From Flavobacteriales bacterium UBA1993 (GTDB lineage: Bacteria; Bacteroidota; Bacteroidia; Flavobacteriales_G; Salibacteraceae): a DNA stretch of 16,001 bases. Below the pieces are notes generated by a model. The model was not told the origin of the DNA. It did not search any database and was given only the letters and a program-made list of their open reading frames with translations. Position 1 is the stretch's first letter. Each line of letters begins with the position of its first letter. The position numbers were made by a program, and so were the translations under genes. The stretch covers positions 16,569 to 32,569 of the forward strand of contig DDCZ01000014.1 in NCBI GenBank assembly GCA_002336485.1. Direction: 5' to 3'. Positions 5,799-13,134 of this stretch are shown here, piece after piece.

Positions 5799-7193
5799 GT
5801 GCTGTTTAATAGCCCTTTATTCATAATCTACTTTTTGCCGGTGTTTTTGCTGGCTTATTTGCTCTGCCCCAGCAAATGGAAAAATGCGCTTGCTCTCCTT
5901 GGAAGCTTTTTGTTTTACTTCTGGGGTGCTCCTGTATTTGCATTGATACTCCTCGTGAGTGGTACACTCGACTTTTTCATTTCAAAGCACTTGAATGGCG
6001 ACCATGCTAAACAATGGCTTTGGGTTTCTGTGGCATACAATATTGCGACTCTCTTTGTATTTAAGTACTTCAATTTCTTTTTGGAAAATGTCCGAGTTGT
6101 AACGGAAGGGATGGGGCTCGGTTTTCCCGAGTACATGAATGTAGCGCTACCAATCGGCATCTCATTTTTCACCTTTCAGAAGATCAGCTACTTGGTGGAT
6201 GTGTATCGCCGAGACTCATCCCAAGCAAATAGCCTTATAGACTACCTACTCTTCGTTTTCTTATTTCCACAATTGATTGCTGGCCCTATTGTGCGCTACA
6301 AAGAAATTGCGGATCAAATCAAAGAACGGTTCATTGAAGATGGCTGGGGGAATCGATTTGACGGCATCCTTCGTTTTGTTTTAGGCTTGTCAAAGAAGGT
6401 TCTTATTGCCGATGCTCTTGCGCCCATCGCAGATGGAGCATTCTCAGGTGGAGATATTGGAATGGTCGATGCTTGGCTCGGACTTGTGGCGTACACACTT
6501 CAGATCTATTTTGACTTCAGCGGCTATTCCGACATGGCGATTGGGTTGGGCAAAATGATGGGTTTTCGATTTCCTGAGAACTTTAATTGGCCCTATGTGG
6601 CGAAAGGTTTTCAAGAATTTTGGAGACGCTGGCACATCACGCTCAGCAATTTCATGCGCGACTATCTATATATTCCACTAGGCGGAAATCAAGGGTCGAC
6701 CTCCAGAACGATTACCAACCTATGGATGTTGTTTTTGCTTTCAGGCTTGTGGCATGGCGCCAGTTGGACGTTTGTCATATGGGGCGCATGGCACGGCTTA
6801 TTCCTTTCTGTTGATCGACTTACGAATGTCTTCAAACGAATGCCACCGATCGGCTCGGTAGGTCTTACGTTCGTGCTTGTCATGTTTGGATGGGTCTGGT
6901 TTCGGGCAGATACAGCCGCCGTAGCCTTAGATTATTTCGCCAACATGCTTGGGGGCAGTTCAACCCTAGAACCAGCATTTCAGACAACGACCAAACAGGT
7001 GTTCTTGATTATTACTGCGGCTGGGTTTTCATTTATTCCTGTTCGATTCCACTCTTGGTTTACGGGTCTTGTTTTATCAAAAAACAATTGGGTTGACCTC
7101 GTCAAACTCTTGATCGCATTTATTCTTGTCGTCCTTTGTCTAGGGCAAATGGCATTAAGTAAAGGTCAACCATTCATTTACTTCAGATTTTAA
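5799..7193 (+). CDS. MBOAT-family membrane O-acyltransferase (AlgI/DltB-like)
   Basis: From GTG 5799 the protein is 464 residues and begins VLFNSPLFIIYFLPV, the typical N-terminus of AlgI/DltB-like acyltransferases. The frame is open upstream to ATG 5697 and ATG 5751, but those starts lie before or inside a terminator hairpin and add an atypical cysteine-rich lead. About ten or more hydrophobic segments are visible. Family blocks include LPIGISFFTFQKISYLVDVYR (split: LPIGISFFTF at 117-126, QKISYLVDVYR at 127-137), FPQLIAGPIVRY (156-167), FDFSGYSDMAIGLGKMMG (238-255), EFWRRWHITLSNFMRDYLY (273-291) and GLWHGASW (316-323) with the expected catalytic His319; a second conserved His is 332. Such enzymes pass acyl groups across the inner membrane to polysaccharides or other acceptors. 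No SGNH/AlgJ-like partner or sugar pathway is adjacent, so the acceptor is unknown. Confidence 0.92.
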   Translation: MLFNSPLFIIYFLPVFLLAYLLCPSKWKNALALLGSFLFYFWGAPVFALILLVSGTLDFFISKHLNGDHAKQWLWVSVAYNIATLFVFKYFNFFLENVRVVTEGMGLGFPEYMNVALPIGISFFTFQKISYLVDVYRRDSSQANSLIDYLLFVFLFPQLIAGPIVRYKEIADQIKERFIEDGWGNRFDGILRFVLGLSKKVLIADALAPIADGAFSGGDIGMVDAWLGLVAYTLQIYFDFSGYSDMAIGLGKMMGFRFPENFNWPYVAKGFQEFWRRWHITLSNFMRDYLYIPLGGNQGSTSRTITNLWMLFLLSGLWHGASWTFVIWGAWHGLFLSVDRLTNVFKRMPPIGSVGLTFVLVMFGWVWFRADTAAVALDYFANMLGGSSTLEPAFQTTTKQVFLIITAAGFSFIPVRFHSWFTGLVLSKNNWVDLVKLLIAFILVVLCLGQMALSKGQPFIYFRF

Positions 7194-7214
7194 TCCAAAT
7201 GCGCGCACCATTGC

Positions 7215-7222
7215 TACATTTG
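7215..7222 (+). promoter_or_regulatory. TAnnTTTG-type -7 box (TACATTTG) before ettA
   Basis: TACATTTG is an exact fit to the Bacteroidota -7 consensus and ends 19 nt before the ettA start codon, in the 48-bp gap after the MBOAT gene. The same octamer lies before hisS. No -33 TTG at the standard spacing is clear. Confidence 0.5.
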
Positions 7223-7241
7223 ATTTAATAATTCAAAGCGC

Positions 7242-8930
7242 ATGTCAGAAGGTAAAAACATCATTTTTTCGTTACAAGGAGTTAGTAAAGTATATCCACC
7301 GAGCAAGACGGTCTTAAAGGATATTTATCTCAGCTTTTACTATGGTGCCAAAATTGGCATTATCGGTCTCAACGGCTCTGGAAAATCTTCCTTGCTTAAG
7401 ATCATCGCTGGAGTTGAAAAGGACTTTATCGGCGACTTAAGTTTTACTCAAGGTTTCTCCGTTGGTTATTTGGAGCAAGATCCTCAATTGGACGATTCTA
7501 AAACGGTCATCGAGGTAGTTCGTGAAGGTGCAGGTGAGGTCACAGCGCTGCTTGAAGAATACGAGAAGATCAACAACGACTTTGGTTTACCGGAAGTCTA
7601 CGAGGATGCAGATAAGATGGAGAAGCTCATGGCCCGACAAGGCGAACTTCAAGATAAGATTGATGCTGTTGGAGCTTGGGAATTGGATACGAAACTAGAG
7701 CGGTCAATGGATGCGTTGCGCACGCCTGAAGGAGACACGCCAATAAAGAACTTAAGTGGAGGTGAGCGCCGTCGTGTGGCACTTTGCCGATTGTTGATTC
7801 AACAACCTGACATCTTGCTATTAGATGAGCCTACCAACCACCTCGATGCAGAATCAGTGGAGTGGTTGGAGCGACACTTGCAAGAATATGCAGGAACGGT
7901 AATCGCGATTACACACGATAGATACTTCCTCGACAATGTTGCTGGTTGGATTCTCGAACTGGATCGTGGAGAAGGTATTCCGTGGAAAGGAAACTACAGT
8001 TCGTGGTTAGATCAGAAGTCGAAGCGTTTGGCACAGGAGGATAAGCAAGCTGGAAAGCGGCAAAAAACCCTCGAGCGTGAGCTAGAATGGGTGCGGATGA
8101 ATCCAAAAGGACGCCAAGCAAAGAGCAAAGCTCGATTGAGCAATTACAATAAGATGCTCTCTGAAGAGCAGAAATCGAAAGAAGATAAGTTGGAATTGTA
8201 CATCCCGCCAGGACCACGCTTGGGTAACAATGTGATCGAAGCAATTGATGTCAGTAAGGCATTTGGAGATAAGCTGTTGTATGAAAACCTGAATTTCAAT
8301 TTACCTCCAGCAGGAATTGTCGGAATTATTGGTCCTAATGGTGCCGGTAAGACCACGCTGTTTAGAATGATCATGGAACAGGAGACTGCGGATCAAGGAG
8401 AATTCAAGGTGGGTGAAACTGTCAAGGTTGCATACGTAGATCAGGCACATGAAGATGTCGATGTTGAAAAAACCATCTACGAAGTAATAAGTGGAGGAAA
8501 CGATTTAATAGACGTTGGCGGACGTGAAATCAATGCGCGAGCATATGTGAGCAAGTTCAACTTCGGAGGAAGCGATCAAGGTAAAAAGGTGAAAGTGCTT
8601 TCAGGTGGAGAGCGCAACAGACTGCACTTGGCAATGACATTAAAAGAAGGCGCGAACGTCTTGCTTCTGGATGAGCCTACAAACGACCTCGATATAAACA
8701 CCCTTCGAGCATTGGAAGAAGCGCTCGATAATTTCGCCGGTTGCGCGGTAATAATTAGCCACGACAGATGGTTCTTGGATCGTGTTTGCACGCACATTTT
8801 AGCCTTTGAAGGAAACAGCGAGGTGTACTATTTCGAAGGCGGTTACAGCGATTACGAAGAGAGCCGCAAGAAGCGCATGGGTGATGAAGCTCCAAAGCGA
8901 ATTCGCTACAAGAAGCTGGGTAAGGTTTAA
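7242..8930 (+). CDS. ettA: Energy-dependent translational throttle protein EttA (ABC-F ATPase)
   Basis: A 562-residue protein close to the roughly 555 of E. coli EttA and alike from end to end. It has two ABC domains and no membrane segment. Domain 1 has Walker A GLNGSGKSS (42-50), signature LSGGERRR (171-178) and Walker B LLLDEPTNH (192-200) with catalytic Glu196. Domain 2 has GPNGAGKTT (364-372), LSGGERNR (453-460) and LLLDEPTND (474-482) with Glu478. The EttA block LDRGEGIPWKGNYSSWLDQK spans 240-259, and the inter-domain P-site tRNA-interaction linker (about 242-325) contains the basic stretch KGRQAKSKARL (289-299). The inserted arm at about 95-140 suits EttA. It binds the ribosomal E site and gates entry into elongation according to ATP/ADP. 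It has its own promoter-like box. Confidence 0.96.
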   Translation: MSEGKNIIFSLQGVSKVYPPSKTVLKDIYLSFYYGAKIGIIGLNGSGKSSLLKIIAGVEKDFIGDLSFTQGFSVGYLEQDPQLDDSKTVIEVVREGAGEVTALLEEYEKINNDFGLPEVYEDADKMEKLMARQGELQDKIDAVGAWELDTKLERSMDALRTPEGDTPIKNLSGGERRRVALCRLLIQQPDILLLDEPTNHLDAESVEWLERHLQEYAGTVIAITHDRYFLDNVAGWILELDRGEGIPWKGNYSSWLDQKSKRLAQEDKQAGKRQKTLERELEWVRMNPKGRQAKSKARLSNYNKMLSEEQKSKEDKLELYIPPGPRLGNNVIEAIDVSKAFGDKLLYENLNFNLPPAGIVGIIGPNGAGKTTLFRMIMEQETADQGEFKVGETVKVAYVDQAHEDVDVEKTIYEVISGGNDLIDVGGREINARAYVSKFNFGGSDQGKKVKVLSGGERNRLHLAMTLKEGANVLLLDEPTNDLDINTLRALEEALDNFAGCAVIISHDRWFLDRVCTHILAFEGNSEVYYFEGGYSDYEESRKKRMGDEAPKRIRYKKLGKV

Positions 8931-8948
8931 CCTAATCGGATTGGTTAA
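8927..8948 (+). terminator. Weak hairpin over the ettA stop codon
   Basis: TTAACC and GGTTAA arms enclose AAT-CGG-ATT, giving about 9 bp with one bulged T. The only T run after it is GTCTTT. It may be a weak terminator or a 3'-end stabiliser. Confidence 0.25.
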
Positions 8949-9020
8949 GTCTTTATGATTCGCGCATTGCTTTGATGTATGTGACGAAAGTTTTTAAACG
9001 CTTGAATCACTGCTCAATCT

Positions 9021-9028
9021 TACATTTG
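9021..9028 (+). promoter_or_regulatory. TAnnTTTG-type -7 box (TACATTTG) of the hisS operon
   Basis: An exact consensus octamer ending only 7 nt before the hisS ATG, with a TTG at 9002-9004, 16 bp upstream, as a possible -33 element. The closeness to the ATG implies a very short or absent leader. It is flanked by TGCTC (9011-9015) and GAGCA (9031-9035), an inverted repeat of uncertain meaning. Confidence 0.5.
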
Positions 9029-9035
9029 CCGAGCA

Positions 9036-10418
9036 ATGGCAAACAAACCTTCCATACCTAAAGGAACACGAGATTTCCTCCCCGAACAAAGCCTGAAAAG
9101 GCAGTTTATTTTTGATACGGCACGCAGTATTTTTCAACTCTATGGCTATCAACCCATCGAAACTCCGGCAATGGAGAATTTGGAAACGCTGACGGGCAAG
9201 TATGGAGATGAGGGCGATAAACTGATTTATAAAATCCAAAGCGGTAAGAATCTTCGGGAGCAATTGGGTGAAGAGAAAACCGTCGCACTTGATGCGGTTT
9301 ATCCAGATTGGCTGCCGCAAAAAAGTGATCGTGCGCTTCGTTATGACTTAACTGTTCCCTTCGCTCGGTTCGTGGTTCAAAACCAAAATGAACTGAGCTT
9401 TCCCTTCAAAAGATTTCAAATACAGCCAGTATGGAGAGGCGATCGCCCGCAGCGCGGCAGATATCGTGAATTCTATCAATGCGATGTCGATGTCATAGGA
9501 AGCAATGGTTTGCTAAACGAAGCCGAGCTGCTTTGCATTGTTAGCGAGGTGTTTGAGAATCTCGGACTCGGCGACATCCAGATTCGACTCAACAATCGAA
9601 AAATTCTAAGCGGAATTGCCAATGTGGCTGGACTCGGAAATTACTTTTCTGAGATGACCGTTGCCATCGACAAGCTGGATAAAATAGGTGTTGAAGGAGT
9701 AAAGAAAGAAATGATCGCGCGCGGATTACCCGCCCAAGGAGTGAAAAAGGCCTTGGATCATATAAGCAGGAAAGCAGATTCCGAAACTGTACTCCGAATG
9801 CTATCGGGCTCGCTTATTGGTGATGAAGAAGGCCAACGCGGAATTGACGAAATGCGCAAGACGTTAAGAGCGCTTCCTGAAGTCGTACGCGAAAAGGTAG
9901 AAATCGATCTCACACTTGCACGTGGACTCAATTATTACACAGGCGCCATCATTGAAGTGGGGCATGAGAAATTTCCATCAAGCATTTGTGGAGGTGGTCG
10001 ATACGACGACCTCACAGGCATTTTTGGTCTGAAGGACGTAAGTGGTGTAGGGGTGAGTTTTGGTGCAGATCGGATTTATGATCTAATGGAAGATCTGGAT
10101 CTCTTTCCAAAAACCCTAAGTGCATCGAGCGATGTTTTGTTTATCAATTTTGGGGAAAAGGAATCACTCGCTTGCATGGAGTTGGCGATGAAACTAAGAT
10201 CGGATAAGTTCTCAGCGGAGGTTTACCCCGACGCCGCCAAAATGCAGAAGCAGATGAAGTACGCGAACTCAAGAGGGTTCCGGTTTGTCATCCTCATTGG
10301 CAGCCAAGAAATGGATGACAAGAGCGCTACGGTAAAGGATATGAACACCGGCGACCAGCAAAGTGTGCGCTTCGATGATCTCAACAAATTTGTATTCGAT
10401 AAATTGGGTGCCGAATGA
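9036..10418 (+). CDS. hisS: Histidine--tRNA ligase (HisRS)
   Basis: This 460-residue class II synthetase charges tRNA-His with histidine. It starts with the diagnostic IPKGTRDFLPE (7-17), followed by motif 1 around 33-50. Motif 2 is FKRFQIQPVWRGDRPQ (124-139) with GRYREFYQCDVDVIG (141-155). The HisRS-specific motif LARGLNYYTGAI (294-305) has the histidine-binding arginine, and SICGGGRYDDL (316-326) precedes motif 3, GVSFGADRI (339-347). The C-terminal anticodon-binding domain covers about 365-460. Length and motifs are complete. The stop overlaps the hutH start as ATGA, so translation of the two is probably coupled. Confidence 0.97.
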   Translation: MANKPSIPKGTRDFLPEQSLKRQFIFDTARSIFQLYGYQPIETPAMENLETLTGKYGDEGDKLIYKIQSGKNLREQLGEEKTVALDAVYPDWLPQKSDRALRYDLTVPFARFVVQNQNELSFPFKRFQIQPVWRGDRPQRGRYREFYQCDVDVIGSNGLLNEAELLCIVSEVFENLGLGDIQIRLNNRKILSGIANVAGLGNYFSEMTVAIDKLDKIGVEGVKKEMIARGLPAQGVKKALDHISRKADSETVLRMLSGSLIGDEEGQRGIDEMRKTLRALPEVVREKVEIDLTLARGLNYYTGAIIEVGHEKFPSSICGGGRYDDLTGIFGLKDVSGVGVSFGADRIYDLMEDLDLFPKTLSASSDVLFINFGEKESLACMELAMKLRSDKFSAEVYPDAAKMQKQMKYANSRGFRFVILIGSQEMDDKSATVKDMNTGDQQSVRFDDLNKFVFDKLGAE

Positions 10419-11884
10419 CTATTCTAGAAAACAAACACTACAGCCTCGATGATATTGGTTCGATTCTATCGTCCAATGAACCTATAAGTCTTGGTTCCGA
10501 TTTAGGCGCATCCGTTTTGAAAGGGCGGGCCTTTCTGGAAGATTTCATTGAACGTGCAGAAAAACCGATCTATGGCATCAACACCGGCTTCGGTAGCCTG
10601 TGCGATGTAAGAATTGATACGGATCAACTCGGTCAGTTGCAAGAAAACTTAGTGAAATCTCACGCCTGTGGTTTAGGCCGAGAAGTCGATCATGACATCG
10701 TTCGAACCATGCTGCTTCTGAAAGTGCTCGGTCTGTCGAAAGGCAACTCGGGAATCAGGATGGAGACCATTACCATGTTAATTGAGCTTTTCAATCGATC
10801 TATTATTCCGGTTGTGTATGAGCAAGGTTCTTTAGGCGCTTCTGGTGATTTGGCGCCGTTGGCGCACCTAGCGCTGCCGCTATTGGGACTTGGCGAAGTT
10901 TGGTACAAAGGATCAAAATGTGATGCCTCAAGTGCCCTAGATGCGGAAGGTCTGTCATCAATAAGTCTTGGTGCCAAAGAAGGTTTGGCGCTGTTGAATG
11001 GGACGCAGTTTATGTCGGCTCATGGCGTGAAAATATTGAATGGGTTGAGCCATTGGATGCCGCAGGCCGAAAAGGTGGCGGCGCTGTCTTTAGATGCATA
11101 TGATGGGCGTCCCGAGCCATTTGATGATGCGGTGCATGCCGTGCGGCCTCACGATGGTCAACGCGAAACTGCGGCCCGAATGCGGTCCTTACTTGAAGGA
11201 AGCGATTGGATTTCTCAACGCAAGGATCACGTTCAAGATCCGTATTCATTTCGATGCATTCCACAAGTGCATGGAGCCAGCAAGGATGCCATCAAGCATA
11301 TTGCTTCCGTTTTTGAACGAGAGGTAAACTCTGTTACCGATAACCCTACACTGATTCCAGAAGAAGACAAGATAATTTCCGCGGGTAATTTTCATGGTCA
11401 ACCACTTGCTCTTGGCTTTGATTACCTGTGTATTGCCGTGGCTGAGCTAGCGAGCATTTCCGAACGAAGAACATACAAACTTATTGGCGGGCAACGAGGA
11501 TTACCGGCGTACCTAGTCGGCAAGCCAGGTTTAAATAGCGGATTGATGATTGCCCAGTATACCGCAGCGTCCATCATAAGTCAAAACAAGCAGCTATGTA
11601 CTCCGGCGTCTGTTGATTCCATCGACTCCTCAAATGGTCAAGAAGATCATGTAAGCATGGGAGCAAATGCGGCAACAAAGGCGCTACGTGTTTATGAAAA
11701 TTATCAGAAAGTGATTGGCATCGAGCTGATCAACGCTGCCCAAGCGGCTGATTTCAGGGAAGGCAAAAGTTCACCCACGTTGGAGGCCTTTCGTGCTGAG
11801 TTTAGAAGCGTGGTGCCGTTCATGGAAGACGACATTGTCATGAGTCCAGTGATGCATAACGCCGTTGAATTCCTCTCTGCATAA
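10415..11884 (+). CDS. hutH: Histidine ammonia-lyase
   Basis: A 489-residue member of the aromatic amino acid lyase family; it turns L-histidine into trans-urocanate and ammonia. The Ala-Ser-Gly triad that cyclises to the MIO electrophile is at 142-144 in GSLGASGDLAPLAH. Other active-site parts are IYGINTGFG (52-60, catalytic Tyr53), SHACG (82-86), where histidine at 83 is typical of HutH rather than tyrosine or phenylalanine lyases, LLNGTQFM (193-200), and YSFRCIPQVHG (277-287). No other Hut gene (hutU, hutI, hutG) is in the window. It overlaps hisS by 4 bp and the next gene by 1 bp, so it is deep inside an operon. Specificity is inferred from His83 and overall similarity. Confidence 0.95.
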   Translation: MTILENKHYSLDDIGSILSSNEPISLGSDLGASVLKGRAFLEDFIERAEKPIYGINTGFGSLCDVRIDTDQLGQLQENLVKSHACGLGREVDHDIVRTMLLLKVLGLSKGNSGIRMETITMLIELFNRSIIPVVYEQGSLGASGDLAPLAHLALPLLGLGEVWYKGSKCDASSALDAEGLSSISLGAKEGLALLNGTQFMSAHGVKILNGLSHWMPQAEKVAALSLDAYDGRPEPFDDAVHAVRPHDGQRETAARMRSLLEGSDWISQRKDHVQDPYSFRCIPQVHGASKDAIKHIASVFEREVNSVTDNPTLIPEEDKIISAGNFHGQPLALGFDYLCIAVAELASISERRTYKLIGGQRGLPAYLVGKPGLNSGLMIAQYTAASIISQNKQLCTPASVDSIDSSNGQEDHVSMGANAATKALRVYENYQKVIGIELINAAQAADFREGKSSPTLEAFRAEFRSVVPFMEDDIVMSPVMHNAVEFLSA

Positions 11885-12294
11885 TGAAGTTGTTTGAAAC
11901 GAAACTCCGAGTGCGTTACGCCGAAACAGATCGGATGGGATATTGCTACTACGGCAATTTTGCAGCTTATTTCGAAGTGGCTCGGGTGGAAGCACTGCGT
12001 GAGCTTGGAGTTACTTACAAGCAATTGGAAGATGATGGAGTCATACTTCCTGTGCTGGATTACCAAATTCGATATTTCATTCCAGCCTATTACGATGAAG
12101 AATTGCGCATCGAAACAACCATTGAAAGTGTCAAAGGCGCACGCATTTTTTTTAAGTATGAGACATTCAACGAGAAGAATGAAAAACTGAATGCTGCTAG
12201 CACTACCCTGGTTTTTGTCGACTTCAACACCAAACGCCCAATGAATCCGCCGGCAGATTTGATTCAAATCCTGAGTAAAGTAGCTAACACTTAG
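11884..12294 (+). CDS. YbgC/FadM-type acyl-CoA thioesterase (hotdog fold)
   Basis: A 136-residue single hotdog domain of the 4-hydroxybenzoyl-CoA thioesterase family. The active-site block lies at residues 11-33: R-Y-A-E-T-D-R-M-G, then YCYYGNFAAYFEVAR. The catalytic aspartate is probably Asp15, and the conserved G-N pair and FE follow. RYFIPAYYDEELRI (59-72 region) is the usual second strand block. Relatives hydrolyse acyl-CoA or acyl-ACP thioesters; the chain preferred here cannot be read from sequence. Its ATG shares a base with the hutH stop (TAATG), a coupled junction. The histidine-lyase neighbour does not obviously explain its role. Confidence 0.9.
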   Translation: MKLFETKLRVRYAETDRMGYCYYGNFAAYFEVARVEALRELGVTYKQLEDDGVILPVLDYQIRYFIPAYYDEELRIETTIESVKGARIFFKYETFNEKNEKLNAASTTLVFVDFNTKRPMNPPADLIQILSKVANT

Positions 12295-12351
12295 GCCTGA
12301 ATTCTTTTTCTTATTTGGCTTGGGATGCTTCGCTCATACAATCACCTTTGT

Positions 12352-13134
12352 ATGGTGCCGAAAATTCTTGTTTTTCTTGCTCTTCTGCTCCAAGTGTCTA
12401 TCACTTCGGCGCAATCACTTGATTCGCTTGAGTTGGTTGTTAAGGATACGCTGAACATTGAAGGCCAAGATTCAACGATTTATGAAAAGCCTAAGGCGGG
12501 AATTGTTTCCAACTTTGTATTTCAATTTGACAACCGAAACGAGCGTTATTACGAAACGCGCGCCCGAATGAACGGCGTTAAAATTGGCCTAGAGTTTTAC
12601 AAAAGAGTGCGACTCGGTTTTGGCGTATACGGAAACAATAATTTCTACCAAATCAATTTCCCTACGGCTCAGGAAGATCATCGATTTTCTGGTCGAATGA
12701 ACTATGTGACAACGTTTGGGGAGGCTGTTTTCTATCGAAGTTTTCGTTGGGAGCTCTCTAGTTCCATTGCTCGAGGAAGGGGACAAATACTCTTGAATAC
12801 TTATGACGCAAGCACGTCAATTCCTGAGCTGACAAGATCAGATACCATTTCTGATATTCGGCTGTATGATTTTGGGGCACATTCACAATTCAAAATATTT
12901 CCTTGGTTTGGCCTAGGTGTTGGAGTCGGGTATCGGACTTTGAATCTACCCAGCCATCCTGAACTTCAAGGCTTGTTTTCCGATCCGTACGTTGATTTTA
13001 AGATTAAGGTCTTTCTGGGATATGCCATAAAGGGGATTTTTAGTCCAGAAAAAATAAAGGCCGAGCGGCTCTACTATGAGCAACGAAGCAGAATGCGCCG
13101 CGCAAAATTTAGAGCAAAGTTTTTAGACCGATGA
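12352..13134 (+). CDS. Hypothetical exported protein, possible outer-membrane beta-barrel
   Basis: No family recognised. The frame is open from ATG 12325 (269 residues), but ATG 12352 places a standard signal peptide at the N-terminus: MVPK, then the hydrophobic ILVFLALLLQVSI, then a likely cleavage after TSA before Gln. The mature part has alternating amphipathic, aromatic-rich strands, for example GLEFYKRVRLGFGVY and SRYRTLNL-like segments (GVGVGYRTLNL), ending in a putative last strand VDFKIKVFLGYAI. A charged basic tail of about 35 residues follows (ending RRAKFRAKFLDR), unusual for a simple barrel, which normally ends in the last strand. The gene starts 30-57 bp after the thioesterase stop and its TGA overlaps the ligA ATG. 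Cell-envelope location is an inference. Confidence 0.7.
   Translation: MVPKILVFLALLLQVSITSAQSLDSLELVVKDTLNIEGQDSTIYEKPKAGIVSNFVFQFDNRNERYYETRARMNGVKIGLEFYKRVRLGFGVYGNNNFYQINFPTAQEDHRFSGRMNYVTTFGEAVFYRSFRWELSSSIARGRGQILLNTYDASTSIPELTRSDTISDIRLYDFGAHSQFKIFPWFGLGVGVGYRTLNLPSHPELQGLFSDPYVDFKIKVFLGYAIKGIFSPEKIKAERLYYEQRSRMRRAKFRAKFLDR

Noticed and set aside
7909..8244. 111-codon minus-strand frame opposite ettA
   Set aside because: A shadow of a highly conserved ABC-F gene with no family features.
8994..9320. 108-codon minus-strand frame opposite the start of hisS
   Set aside because: Antisense to the HisRS N-terminal motifs and across its promoter; no independent support.
11704..12267. 187-codon minus-strand frame across the hutH-thioesterase junction
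   Set aside because: Long, but antisense to two confidently identified genes and cysteine/histidine rich without pattern, as expected for a shadow frame.
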